A stretch of DNA of 64,000 nt from Eutreptiella sp. 'Long Island Sound 2002' (Eukaryota > Euglenozoa > Euglenophyceae > Eutreptiales > Eutreptiaceae): assembly GCA_964036045.1 (NCBI GenBank), contig OZ038380.1, forward strand, positions 13,413,629 to 13,477,628, read 5' to 3'. Each line of letters begins with the position of its first letter. Position 1 is the stretch's first letter. Position numbers and translations under genes: made by a program. The notes under the pieces are model-generated. The model ran no database searches. It was given only the letters and a program-made list of their open reading frames with translations, and was not told the DNA's origin. This document shows positions 35,060-47,393 of the stretch, piece after piece.

Positions 35060-36704
35060 CGTGTACCTGGGCACCGTACCGGGAGACCCGGGCATATACA
35101 TCCTGCCCAACAGGTTCAGGGAACACGCCATCCCCCTCCACGGTGTAGAATCCCTCGCCCTGGGACCGCCCCCACCAAAACACCAACACCAGCACATCCC
35201 GGGGGACAAACGGACACAGGCGCCAGACGGGGAAAAAAGGCCCACCAACGCGCCCTAGCCCACATCACTGTCCACCCCGCAGCCCACCTACCAAAGGACT
35301 TCGGCACGGAGCGCCACATCGTCCTGGAGGGGCAAGCCCACCACATCATCACCGCCGCCCTGTACACCCTTGCCGCCGAGGAACGCCACTGGGACCCCAC
35401 AACCATCCCAGCGATGCCCCCACCACCGCAGGGCCCCAAAGATCCCGTCACCCCCTTGTACATCGATCAACTCCTAAGCCGCAGGGCCACTCCACACCTC
35501 CACCCCTCCAGGATAGTACTAGCCATCGCATCGTGGGACACCCTGGACACCCCCCCCAAAACAACCTGCCATCCACATCCTCAAAGCGGACGCACAATGG
35601 TAGGTCCTCCACTGGGCACACGGAGTCCTCATGGCGGCCCAGGCCTATACCCCGGAAATAGACCCGGAAGACCCCCCACGGGGCCGGCACCGACTCCTCC
35701 AGGCCACCACCCTCACAGGCCGCGAAGGCGCCCCCTGGAAAGCCCTCCACACACCACTCTACTGGGCTCAAGACTCCCCCAACGGCCCAGACACACCGGA
35801 ACCCACGGCCCCCTGGGTCATGCAGGCCAAGGCCATGAGGAACTACCACCTTCACCACCCCTTCGACGACAGCCCGGCCGCACTGCCATGGCCATCAGAT
35901 CCCCCGGAGACCGTGCGCAAGCTCGCCGACATCATGCGCAGCCACGCGAAAGCGAAAATGCAAACACCGGCAGAACCCCCACTGAGGGATCCGGGCCAGC
36001 AAGCAACGCACCCCTTCTTCAAACCCCACGCCCCCCCAGCCCCGCTACCTCCAGTCCCACCCAAGCGAGCGAGACGAAAAAGGGGCGCACCCGCCCCCAA
36101 CCAAGCCGGAAAAGCAGCCACCTCCCGACCCCCCGCATCCCAACCGACCCACCCGGCGAACCCAGACCAAGCATCCTCGTCATCCTCCCTCCCGCCATTA
36201 CCACCGCCCCACCCGGACCAAGCATCCTCGTCATCCTCCCTCCCATCACTACCACCGCTGCACCCGGACCAGGCATCCTCATCATCCTCCCTCCCGCCAC
36301 CAGCACCGCCCCCGCCCGAGGCGTGGCCAGGATTCGAAAAGGGCGCGAAGGTCCAGCAGCCCTTCCGCAACGACCACACAGGCGACTGGATCTGGTGTGA
36401 GGGCACGATCCAGTACCGCCTCCGCGACCCGGGGGACAGCGAGGGGCCACAGATCCGGGTGATCTGGCACTGCCAAAAGGAGCTAGACCAAGGCAGCAGC
36501 GCCCCGGACAAGCCAGAAGGCTACACCCTGGAGCTCACCAGCGCCCACCCCATCCGACTCCGCACCGGAGAGAACAAGGCCCACAGAGGCACCAAATACA
36601 CTGGGGAGCTCCCCCCGGAGTGGAGCCTAGGCCTCCCCCCGCCGCGCCTACCCAAGCGCCCACCAACCTGCAAAACGTCCCCGAGCCCCAGTCCCCCTCC
36701 CTGA
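35060..36704 (+). pseudogene. LINE ORF1, C-terminal part, frameshifted
   Basis: Continues ORF1 after element B. Plausible coding moves from frame 0 (35061-35230) to frame 2 (about 35230-35570) and back to frame 0 (about 35570-36704), so at least two indels have occurred; a TAG at about 35599 also falls in the last frame. A proline-rich region follows with three tandem repeats of about 16 residues containing PDQASSSSSLP (about 36160-36300). After that comes a compact segment (about 36330-36560, with GDWIWCEGT and IRVIWH) that could be a small beta-barrel reader domain; that guess is weak. It ends at TGA 36702, but the same frame continues into the endonuclease, so ORF1 and ORF2 may once have been joined. 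Confidence 0.55.
36159..36306 (+). repeat. In-frame 48-bp tandem repeat in LINE ORF1
   Basis: Three adjacent units encode variants of PDQASSSSSLPPLPPPH. The period is a multiple of three, so the frame is kept. It is probably an unstructured linker between ORF1 domains. Confidence 0.75.
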
Positions 36705-39700
36705 CGGGGCAAGGGCCGAGGGCACAAGCCTCCACAGCCCCGGCCCGCCCCCACCGAGGCCACCGTCAACCTGCTCGACCTCAACCACCCGGCCGTCACA
36801 TACTCCAAGGACGCCACAACCGCCCTCCAGGAGCTCCTGATGGCACAGGGGCCGGGGTGGGTTCCCCACCTCCTCACGTTCCAGGAACAAGGCCTACAAC
36901 GCGACGACCCCCCGAAAACCACCCCCATATATACCCGGAAATCGTACACATGCTACTGGCACAAGGGGACCCCCCTGTACGCCCGAACCGGCATCCACGT
37001 CCACCTCGTCCACCACCTCAGCGTCCCAGGGAGGCTAGGTGTCTATGAGGTCGTCGGGGACGGATGGCAACCCAACGTCATCAACGCCCACGTCCCCTTC
37101 GGCGATGCCACGGAACCCTTCCTCCAAGCCCTGGCCGAGGCATACCGCCAGATGGCCATGCTCGCCCCCACAATCATCATCGGCGACATGAACGCCGCCC
37201 CCACCCCGGCGGACCGAGGGGGACAGGCCACACCCCAGGACCATGCAGTCCGCGACACCATCGAAATGCTGGGGCTCGTGGACCTGACGGCCAACCTCGA
37301 AGGCCATCCATCCCACTTCCCCCACCAAACAGATGCCGCCCCATCCCGCATCGACGTATGCTATGGCGACCCCACCACCATCATCCGGGCGGAGGCCCGA
37401 TGTGGACCCCTCCCGCTGGGACCCACAGGCCATAGCCCCCTGCACATCCGCCTCACCATCCCCAACCTCCCCTCCAGCCCCCCAGAAAATGCGGACCAAG
37501 GCCTACCACCCCCCCTGAAGATGTACCCACTGCATGACAAGCATGCCTGGTCCCAATATCACAGGGCCATAGACCGCGCCCGGCACATCCAACCAGACCC
37601 CACCGACCTACTCACAGCCATGCGCACGGCCGCCGTCGCCTGCGGCTTCCAGCAACACCCCCACACAGACGACGACCAACCACCCACGGCCCTAGGGGAC
37701 ATGCTCCATGACCTCTGGCATGCGAAGCAACAACTGGCGACCCTCCTGCACACCGACACCCCCCAAACCCGCCGCCAGATACACCAATGCAGGACACAGA
37801 TAGCCCACATCAGGGCAGACCTGCAGCGGTGGCACATCCACAGGCAACAGCGCATCGCCCAGGAACACGAACGGTATGTGCAACATGATCTCCCCTACAA
37901 GGCCATCCGCCACCTCAAGGACGCCATGACCGACACCGGCCACCGCACCATCACCACGGTCCGGCAGGAGGACGGCTCCCTCACCAACAACCCAGCCACA
38001 GTGCTCCAAGCCACCCAAGACAGCTTCCTCCGGCAACACACCCCCACCCAAGACACACTGGACCCAGACACCCAGGCCAAAATCGACCGCCTCCCTCGGG
38101 TCTTCAACCACGCCCAGAGGAGGCAACTGGAAAAACGCCCCTTCACCATCCGCGAAGTCCGGAAGGCCATCCAGAGTCTCCGGCAACACAAAACCCCAGG
38201 CTACGACGGCCTCCCTGCGGAGGCCTACTACCACCTCCCCGCCCACCTTCTCCGCATCCTCGCCCACCGCCTCTGGGACATCGTCACGGGGCAGACCCCC
38301 CTGCCACCAGACTGAGCAAACGTTGTCCGCCCCCTCTACAAAAAAGGGGACTGGGCAAACCCGGACAACTGGCGCCCCATAGTCTGTGCGGTCACGGAGG
38401 TCAAAATCGTCTGGACCATCCTCCTACGCCGCATCCGCCCCCACCTGGACCCCCACATACCAGCCAGCCTCTGGGGGGCCATCCCAGGCCGGTCCCCACA
38501 ACAGGCCATCTTCCTCCAGGACACCATTGCAGACATGGACCCGGTGGACCTCATCATCGCCTCCCCCGACGTCAAAGGAGCCTTCCCGAACACCCCCTGG
38601 CTCCTTTTAGAAGCGGTGTGGAAACGCCTGGGCCTCCCCTTCTACAACTTCGCCTCCGGCTACATCCGCACCCGCAAATACACGGTCCGCACTGGAGCAG
38701 GCCTCACCCCCTTCCTGGAGCCAGGCAGCGGGGTCCCCCAAGGGGGAGCAGAGGGCCCCTTCCTTTACCTTCTAGTGACGCTCCCCCTGGCCCTTGCAAT
38801 CGAGCAGGATTACCCGGCCTACGCACCCTACCCCCTCCTCTCCCCCCTGGTGGGCTTTGCGGACAACACCAACCTCACGGTCGCACACACCCCACACGAA
38901 CCCCATGCCCCGGACCCCGGGCCAACGGTCACCCAACAGGCCAATGACTTACTGGACGTGACCGTCTCCTACCTCTCCCACAACAACCTCATCGTCCACC
39001 CCACAAAGTCAGTCGCCATGATCAAGCGGTCTGCCACACCCCCCACCCTAGGGCCACAAGGGCCCCCCATGCAAGTCGTGACAACCACCACCCACCTGGG
39101 GGTAATCCAGGCCGCCAACCCTGAGGACGCCACCCTCCCTCCCAAGTTGCAATCACACCTCGCCCATCTCCCCAGATATGCGTCCCCGACCACCAAGGCC
39201 CTCTCCCTGTCCCACCAGAGCCTGGCGTACTACCTCACCGGGGTGTTGAACGCCTCCATAGGCTTCCAAGCACTCCACCTGACACACCCCACCACCGCCC
39301 TCCAGCCGGCCACACGCGCCGTGTCCAAGGCATGGGCAGCACACGGGGGCTGGCCCACCTCCATACCCACCCGCGCCATCCGAGCGGCATGGCCCCACTA
39401 TGGGGACGCCATAGGGGACGAGGTCAAAGCGGCCTACACCAGACACACCGCCCTCCTCCTTCACCGCATGACCCACAACCACTCACCGGAGGTCCGCGAG
39501 GTCACCACAATCCGCCTCCAAGCCGCACAACGGGCCCGCAACACATGCCCGCGCTGGGTACTCCACCAGACGGGCATGCCCACCAACATGAACACGCGCC
39601 TGTGGAACCACCTGCAGCTTCTCCCCCCATCCCGACACCACGCCATACTCACCAACCACACGTGCCCAGAGGAAGGGCCTCTAGCGGTCCTCTGCGGGGA

Positions 39701-42038
39701 CCTCCACCATCACCCCAAGGGCACCATTCACACCATAGACCTTGTCGGCGCCTCCATCACCGTAGTATACGTCACCCTCCCCCAAATGCGGGTCCTGCAC
39801 CACAGCGGGGCACACCACACCCCCTTTCTACAGCTTCCCGAATGGCCTCAATACCGCCTCTTCCACCAGTACCTCACGCAGACGGCACGAGCAGCGGGAC
39901 ACACTCTGCCGGGAAGCAAAGACATGCAACCAGCCTACCGAGAATTCACAAAGCAACACCCCCGACCCATCCCAGCGACACCGTCCTACGCACCCACCGG
40001 CTCGAAACACGAACCCGTCCCCCCGGTGACGGGCCCAGTCCCACCACTAACCCTACTACTGGCCCTGAATGAAGCCAAACCCACGCAGACCACCGTCATC
40101 CACCACGGGGCAAAATGGCGCATACCGAAACACCACATGACCGCCCGAGACCTACCACGGGTCCCCCATGACTCCCAGAGCATGCCACGCACATGTTGGG
40201 CCTGTGACCCCGAGGCACCAACCACAACATGGCCCGTACTACACCTCATAGCACGCCACCACACCCACCCCACAACCCACCTACCACCAGAGGCCTACGC
40301 ATGGGTAGCCCCATGGTGCCACCGCACCGACACTAACCCCACGGTAGCATGGAACCCCGACCACGCGCCCAAATGGCTCTTCACCACTACACCCACATGG
40401 CCCCGCCCCGACCCGGCAGGGGTTGCCATCCGTTACAGCTTGTACGAGCCAGGCAGAACGGGCAAGCACGAGCACCCCTACTATCCGCTCCACCACTCGT
40501 GCCACACACCGGAGCACCGAACACAAACCCTCACATGCCACGACCTAAACCCAGACACAGCCTACATCCTCCACTACATCTACTCCTACCTCACACAAGG
40601 ACAGCCGGAGCAGGGAGTCATAGCCCTGTCCCCCGAAGCGAAACACATCATCTCCAAAGGAATAGGGGTATACGCCACCCCCATCCTGCAGCCCACAACC
40701 CCAGTAGCCCACCTCACCACGGGCCTCGCCATATACGCCTACCTGCCCATGAACCCATGCCGCCTCCCACAACCATCAACGGCGGACCGGCTCTTCTTCA
40801 CCGACGTCTCAGGCGAATCCGCCCTCACGCCCATCACCGGGGGGGCCACCCTGCAGCTAACCCACACCGGGGGACACTACCACATGGACCACCACACAGG
40901 CCACGCCACCAAAGGGGCCTCCTCCCACGGGGAGCTAGGGGCCATGGCCGACGCCATCACCGAGATCGCGGCCCACCTACCCGCCCACTCCCCGCACATC
41001 GTCCGGGTCTGGTTCGTGGTAGACGCCACTGTCGACACACACCTGCTCCTCCGCATAGCAAGGCAACCACTTCACAAAGCCACCGCGACGAGCCTCGGCA
41101 CCCAGGCACTGCTGCTCTGGAAAGCCCTTCGCAGCCTTCCCCCCTACGTCGAACTCCACATCGTGAAACAAGACTCCCACAGACACCAATACGGAAATGG
41201 TAAGGTCGACAACCAGGCAGTACACCAGCGCACAACGCACCTACCAGCCCTCCAGATCCCTGACCTCGGCCGAAACCACACACACCTCCAAACCATACCC
41301 CCCGTACCCGAGCCCCATCAGACCCCGGACTGGGTACCAGAGGACGCCCCCTATTCCTCCCACAACAGAGCATACCACTACCCCAACACCATCCAACATC
41401 TCGCCCGCGTGCTCGGCGACGCAGACAGCCGGGCGCACATCCAGGAGCTCCAGGACAGATTGCAAATCCCCCTCTACCACTCAGCTGTGCGCCCAGCAAA
41501 CGTCCCAGCCCACCTCCAAAAACGACGCATCCAGCTCCTGAGGGAGCAACTACCATTCCTCACCAGGGTCGCCAGAAGGCTCGCCCGCAAACAGATCCAC
41601 GTCCCCGAAGAACACACCCGTTGCCCGTGCAACCACACCACCCCGGTGGACTGGGAACACTTCAAGAAATGCCCCCTCCATACAGGCAGTGACACGCTAG
41701 TGGGCTGGTCCCCGGCGGAAACCCTACGACAACACGAAGGATGGCCAGCCCACAGCCACGCACACCAGGTCACCGAACACCTCTTCCGGGATCCCCTGGT
41801 CAAAGAAGCCACCATGAGAGGGGCGGTGACACAGGCCCTGCACCGACACCTCACCAAACACACGGAAAGCCCCATGGAGGCAGCAGCGCACCTCCAGCTA
41901 GAGGCAGTCCGCAGAGCAGCGGCCCAAATGGTACACCGCAAACACCTCCTGTTAACACACGCGGAGCAACTCACCAACCCCACCGCCAGGGAACACATGC
42001 AGCGTCTCATCCATTACCATGCGGTGCATGACCAGTAA
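36705..42038 (+). pseudogene. LINE ORF2: endonuclease, RT, RNase H
   Basis: One frame from 36705 to TAA 42036, broken only by TGA at 38313. AP-endonuclease: VNLLDLN near 36760, IIIGDMNA near 37175, SRIDVCY near 37345 and GHSPLHI near 37430. RT: the stop falls just before ANVVRPLYKKGD (38316), where relatives usually have a Trp. The first catalytic region reads SPDVKGAF (about 38562) and the second FADN (about 38855) instead of FADD, so one catalytic Asp is now Asn. RNase H: FFTDVSGES (about 40796) and SSHGELGAM (about 40922). A Cys/His motif (CPCN...HFKKC, about 41620-41675) ends the protein as in many LINEs. The nonsense codon and the active-site change both make it inactive. Confidence 0.85.
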
Positions 42039-42040
42039 GA

Positions 42041-42818
42041 AAAAGTGCTTTTCCAATGCTTTGAGGCATACTCTAGTTGTATTAGAGATGCACTGAGCAT
42101 CCAGGCATTTCTATCTTAGTATTGGTCCCAACAAAAGTGGTGATAACACATTTTGACCTATGGAACCAAACACCCAATCAGGATATGGAGTGGACCCCTT
42201 AATCCCCTTTCAATGTGAGGCAGATCATCTTTTCCTGAGTTGACCGAGAACTGACATATCCAAGGCAGAGCCTATGAATTTATCTATGTTTTTCCATGAA
42301 TACTTAGTTGTCCTAGTGGTATGCACCCTAGGGGGCTGGGCACCTCTTTTTGAGAGGTCCTGGGTTCAATTCCTGGTCAGCCTAGCTAAGTAGGAAGATC
42401 GCATGTGACATGGCAGTGACCTCATCGCCACATGCCCTGCCACCTCAGCACATATGGGACCCAAAACAAAGAGTGCACATCTCCTGAGATGGCACTATGG
42501 AGATAGAGTGACCATGGGGCAGTTTTCCAACTCTTTTCCAACACATTTCAGCTATCTTTGTGAATATGCATTCCGATTTGACCTGAGTTGCAGTTTCTGT
42601 GAATATCCTTTCATCTTTCACTGTTTACACTGCAGCCCTTCATGCTTTGATCCTGATTCTCTTCTCCTTGCACACCTCTGGCTTGGGCTAACCTGGATTT
42701 ACTGTATTTCATCAAGCAAAAGCTTTTCATCTCCAAAAACAAGCAGCAGGAAACCCTACACCAGCAGCAAGCAGCAGGAGAGACAAAAACACAGTGTTGA
42801 AACCACTATAAACGTTTC
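42041..42818. other. Spacer between the LINE and element C
   Basis: About 780 bp of more balanced composition. Apart from the tRNA-like block at 42305-42385 I see no gene. If element C had a 5' LTR it should end at 42818, but this sequence does not resemble the LTR that begins at 56953. Either that LTR was replaced or the two ends belong to different copies. Confidence 0.4.
42305..42385 (+). repeat. tRNA-like block, possible SINE head
   Basis: Contains a Pol III A-box-like stretch (CCTAGTGGTATGCAC, about 42312-42326) and a good B box (GGTTCAATTCC, 42363-42373) at tRNA-like spacing, with a stem-like CACCTCTTTTTGAGAGGT between. The acceptor ends do not pair well, so a functional tRNA is unlikely; a tRNA-derived SINE fits better. 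Confidence 0.45.
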
Positions 42819-42831
42819 TGGTAGCAGAGGC
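42819..42831 (+). promoter_or_regulatory. Primer-binding site of element C
   Basis: TGGTAGCAGAGGC, the same 13 bases as in elements A and B, located 134 bp before the pol frame. Confidence 0.75.
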
Positions 42832-42964
42832 AGACTGTCTCTGCGCACCGGCAGCAACCCCGCGCCGTACATCCAGTGCGCCGAGTACAGGCACATATAA
42901 GCAGAAGGGCGAACGAAGATGGACACAAGGAAGGAGGACGCCGACGTGAAGACAGCGCCAGCGC

Positions 42965-45900
42965 TTGAGGCACCGGCAAGGCCAGCACCAGGTGAACGGA
43001 GATGGTATCACCGATGAGGAGTGCAGCGATATGGAGGTTGAGTACATTTCGTTGCCGAAACTCAAGAGAGAGATCCGTCGAGCTGATCTCACGGGGGATC
43101 AAGTATTTCTGTGCTGCATGCCTCGACCGGCAGTGCCGGTCGATCAAATGTACAAGATGCAAGCCAGTGATGACAATGACGGGCTTGACCCCGTTCGACG
43201 CAAACTGCCTATTCGACTACACAAGTGGGCGGACCTCTACGACCCGGAGAAGGCGGAGTATGGCGACCTACCTCCGTATCAACCTGGTAGAGATCATCAA
43301 ATACGCCTCGATTCGGAAGGTAATCCACCGTGGGTACACCCTTACAAAATGGACCCGAGTCAACTAGATGAACTTCGACGACCATTGGACAAGTTGCATC
43401 CATCTGGTCGGATCAGACCATCCTCGAGTCCATATGGAGCGGGTTGCCTGCTGGTGAAGAAGGCCAATGGTAAATGGCGTATGTGCGTTGATTACCGAGC
43501 GTTGAATACGCGAACTGTTCGAGATCGGTATCCCTTACCATCGATGCAATCCATCTGGAGTACACTTGGGGGTTCCGCCGTATTTTCGAAGATCGACCTT
43601 GTTAGTGGGTTCCACCAGATCCGAATCCACGACGAAGATATCGAGAAAACCGCCTTCAACACACAATTTGGCGCCTTCGAGTGGGTTGTTATGCCCTTTG
43701 GCCTCTGTAATGGGCCATCAACGCTCCAACGCGCCGTGAATGATGTCCTTCGAGACCACTTGGGGATCTTCGTATGGGTGTACATCGACGACAACCTCGT
43801 CTTCTCGAAGGATGCGGATGAACACGAACGACATCTCAATTCAGTACATGAACTACTCCGTCAACACCAGCTCTTTCCCTGCATCGATAAGTCCACATTC
43901 TTCCAGATTCGAGTACCCTTCTGCGGATACATCATCGACAGCGATGGAGTACACATGGACCCCGAAAAGATCAAGGTCATTCGAGGTTGGCCTCCGCCAA
44001 CTACGGTTCATAAAGTTCGACCATTCATCGGGTTGTGTGGATTTTACCAGCAGTTTGTCGAAGGGTTCCAAGCTGTCACAGCCCCTCGGACCGCAATGTG
44101 TAAGGCAGACTTCGAGTTAGAGTGGACAGCCGTACATCAAGCTTCCTTAGACAAGCTGAAGCAAGCAATGATCAATGCAACACATCTCAGTGCTATTGAC
44201 TCCCGACAGCCGTATCACTTGTACACGGATGCTTCGAAAGACTGCGTGGGTGCTACGCTAGCGCAGCGATGCGCACATGGGAAGTACAAGGGACATCTTC
44301 GACCTATTGCCCTCATGTCGCGGAAATTGCAACCTGCCGAAACTGGATACCCAGTTCGAGAACAGGAGCTGTGGGCCATCGTGTGAGCCTTGAAGCAGTG
44401 GTTTCATCTACTTCGAGGACCACAGCAGATGCACGTGCACACTGACCACGAAAGCCTTCGTTATCTCAAGATATGCTTACGACCGCTGACACCACGTCAA
44501 GCACGTTGGTCCCAGTTCCTCGAAGACTACAACCTCACGTTGTGGTATGTACCGGGCCTTCAGAATCCAGCAGCGGACGCCTGTTCCCGCCTGACTTCAC
44601 GACAATCGACGGACATCAAAAATGCCACACGTACACGGGCCTTTGTAATACCCTTGGTCGAGAATTGGGCTTCACCAGAAGGAGAACGTGTCGATGAGTT
44701 CCTGCATGTACTCGAGGACTCGTTCTCACATGACAAGGTGTGGCCCCAGCCGTACGACCACCTGTACGTTTCGCTTCGAAGCGGACGCTCCGTGGGTAAG
44801 GAACCTGATTTTGATGAACATGCGGAACCAGCCCTCCAATTCGACACCGAACCTGCCGTCGAGCCAGAGGACCTGGAGCCCCTACCATCAAACGCAACAG
44901 CCGTCGAGCCAGAGAACCTGGAGCCAGTGCCACCAGACGAGATTCTGGCTGAGGATTCACACCAACCAGAAATACATCTCGATGATGCTGGCAACGAGCC
45001 AGACATGCCTGCCGACACCGACGACCTTCCCGACGTAAGTATGGACCGCCCTCTTCGAGTTACTTTTGGCAAAGAACTTCGATATCCTCGGACCCTGGCG
45101 GAACTGATTCGCTTTCGACGTCACCGAGACGGCACATTACAATCAGTTCCCTTGCCTAAGGTTGGGCAGAACACGCCGTACCCGTCGAGTCTTAAAGGTA
45201 CAAACCGCCGAGTGCATCGACACTATCAATGCAAGGACTTGACTTCGACAGCTGTGTGGGCAGCAGCCTATCGAGAAGACCCATGTACGAGGCACATCTA
45301 CGACGTCGCGGTTCGAAGCCCTGCGGCACGACACCAACTCCGCGATGCCAAGTTGTCCTTCGATGATGGCAAATTCTTCCATTTGTCGACAACGGTCAAG
45401 TGTGTGCTTGTCCCTCGAATGCTTGTGACCTCGATTGTGGCTATGTATCACGAGTCGGTGTTCTATGGCCATTCGGGTGTCCTTCGAACCATGGCACTGA
45501 TCAAGCGCGACTACGTTGGTTCGCATCTCCGACATTATGTCGAGCGGTACATCTTAAGTTGCGATGTGTGTCAAGCGGCGAAGTCACGGGGAGTCGACAC
45601 CGCCAGAGTGCCTAGACCATTACCGGTGCCCGACACCAAATGGCATAGTGTGTCCATCAATTGGGTTTCAGGATTGCCGCCGACCACTAGGGGCCATGAC
45701 GCCATCATGACTGTGGTCGACCGATTCTCCAAGCGTGGAATGTTCATCCCTTGCCACAAAGATATGACAGCCGACGACCTTATCTATGTGTTCCCACGTG
45801 AAGTAATTCCACTGAAAGGATGCCCTCAACAAATTGTTTCCGATCGAGACAAGCTGTTCCAGTCCCAAGCGTGGAAGGAGTTGGCTCAGCGTTTCAAGAT

Positions 45901-46696
45901 CGAGATGCACCAAACAGTAGCCAACCGTCCTCGAGGCAATGGCCTAGCGGAGCGCAGCAACCAGTCGATCCTCCAACGCTTGCGTACACACGGCATCTTT
46001 GGGAACAATGAGTGGGATGTCGACCTTTTGTTTGCCGAGATTCAGTTTAACAACCTGACGTCCAATCGCCTTCGACTATCCCCGTTCGAGATAGATGAGG
46101 GACAAACACCCCATTTTCCATTGCCTTTTCTCCGAATCACTTCTCATGCACATGAGCCCTCGACCGTGAATGATTACATGCAACGAGCTCAGTGTACCTT
46201 CCATTCTGTGCGTGCAATGCTTGCCGAGGAACGATGACGCCAAATGCATGTAGTCCTACAAATGGACCGACACGTTCGGGTGCCTGAAGTGGCGGAACAA
46301 TGGTGGGTGTTGGTGCCGGAATATCGACATAAAGGGAAACTCGATGTTGTCTGGTGCGGGACTTACAAAGTTCTCGAAGTACTGAATAAGGGCGAGAACG
46401 TTAAACTGGACATCCCTGCCCCCTTCGATGGGTTGCGAGTTTCTAATCGAGACAGCGTAAAGCCCTACATCCATCGAGAGGGACAGCCAGTGTGGGAATT
46501 CCCGATGCCACCTGTCGAAGCCGGGTACTCCCCTCGACTTGTCAAGATCCTGGCTAGACGTCGAGTGGGATCTAAAAAGCGGCGCACATTCCTGTACCGT
46601 TGTGAATGGGATGACGACACATGGTCTTGGGAGTCGAGTAAAGCTCTAGAGGAGGATCCTGTGTACCTCGAGTTCCTTCGACTCCACCCTGAGTAA
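42965..46696 (+). pseudogene. pol: Element C Pol (RT, RNase H, integrase, chromodomain)
   Basis: One frame with two in-frame TGA codons (44384 and 46235) and a natural TAA at 46694. RT: CVDYRALN (about 43487) and YIDD (about 43780). RNase H: YTDASKDCVGA (about 44220) and VHTDHESLRYL (about 44432); the first TGA falls between these, in the usual ALK/ALE helix. A long acidic linker with near-repeats of AVEPEDLEPLP (about 44850-45040) precedes integrase. Integrase: His/Cys site ending CDVCQ (about 45560); the first catalytic position reads SINWVSGLP (about 45655), where relatives have Asp; then VSDRDKLF (about 45837) and GLAERSNQ (about 45940). Chromodomain at about 46530-46690. No protease is seen. 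The stops and the lost integrase Asp make it inactive. Confidence 0.85.
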
Positions 46697-46733
46697 CCTC
46701 ACTCTTTTTGCAGCGTGTTTTTTCGAAAAACTC

Positions 46734-47393
46734 ATGCGGGGTTCCGGGTCAACCACCGGAGCCTCCGCCTACGGTACTACTTCCCGGTTGCCCCGAACTT
46801 CCTCTCGACCTCCACCTTCTCGAGCATCACCGTCGAATGTCATCGATGTTGACGAGATCAACAACACTACCGGTGAAAATGGCGATGGTGCCGAGGCCCC
46901 AGCGACATCGACTTCAGCTCGCCGCTGTCGATCGGTAGCGTCAGCCCCAACTCGACCGAGTCGACCGCTGGATCCGTTTTCCGCGCCGAACTGCAGTAAA
47001 TCGGCATACGCTCGGAGCTCGAAAGGCAAAGGAGGCCCGTCGTGGAAAGGAGGCAAGGGAGGTGTGTCCTCTCGCGAGGAATTTGCAGGGGTAGCACATA
47101 GTGGGCGAGTCGTCATGTCAGGAGCCACCACAGGCTTGGAAGTGCTCGAGCGAGCCCTGGCCGGCTGGCCTACTCTTGAATTGACCAAGGGAGGGGGGCC
47201 CCCACCCCGCATGCACCCGAAACTTTGCAAGCTGTACGGGCCCCTGCCCCGGGGCAATGCAGAATACTATCGAGGACAGTGCTCGAACCTCGAAGAGTTT
47301 GATACCCACTCCAATTCTTCGAATGGGCGGGTTCATGAGGAATGGTTCAATTCTGATGAAGCTCTCGCTTGCTATACGGGATACGACAACTGA
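46734..47393 (+). pseudogene. Unrecognised ORF after element C pol
   Basis: 220 codons starting 38 bp after the pol stop. The N-terminal half is Ser/Thr/Arg-rich and low in complexity. A basic Gly/Lys stretch follows (SKGKGGPSWKGGKGG, about 47020-47060), then a more ordered part with MHPKLCKLYGPLP (about 47211). The basic Gly-rich patch would suit nucleic-acid binding, as in a Gag nucleocapsid, but there is no CCHC box. It ends at TGA 47391. Coding appears to resume in another frame from about 47400, so this may be the start of one large broken gene. Confidence 0.4.

Larger units (their letters stand above)
15191..42040 (+). mobile_element. C-rich APE-type LINE, split by element B
   Basis: A non-LTR retrotransposon in two blocks, 15191-17375 and 35060-42040, separated by element B. 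Joining the blocks keeps the reading frame across the break (GNM then YLGTVPGDPG) once one copy of the CATGT/CGTGT duplication is removed. ORF1 comes first; ORF2 has AP-endonuclease, RT, RNase H and a C-terminal Cys/His motif. The element is inactive, with in-frame TGA at 36702 and 38313, at least two frame changes in ORF1 and an altered RT active site. The 5' boundary is uncertain because the upstream repeat has the same composition. No poly(A) tail is visible after 42038. Confidence 0.8.

Noticed and set aside
42305-42385. Functional tRNA gene
   Set aside because: B box is good, but the acceptor stem does not pair and the A box is imperfect; a SINE head fits better.
42041-42818. 5' LTR of element C
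   Set aside because: The primer site at 42819 predicts one, but the sequence does not resemble the LTR-like sequence starting at 56953.
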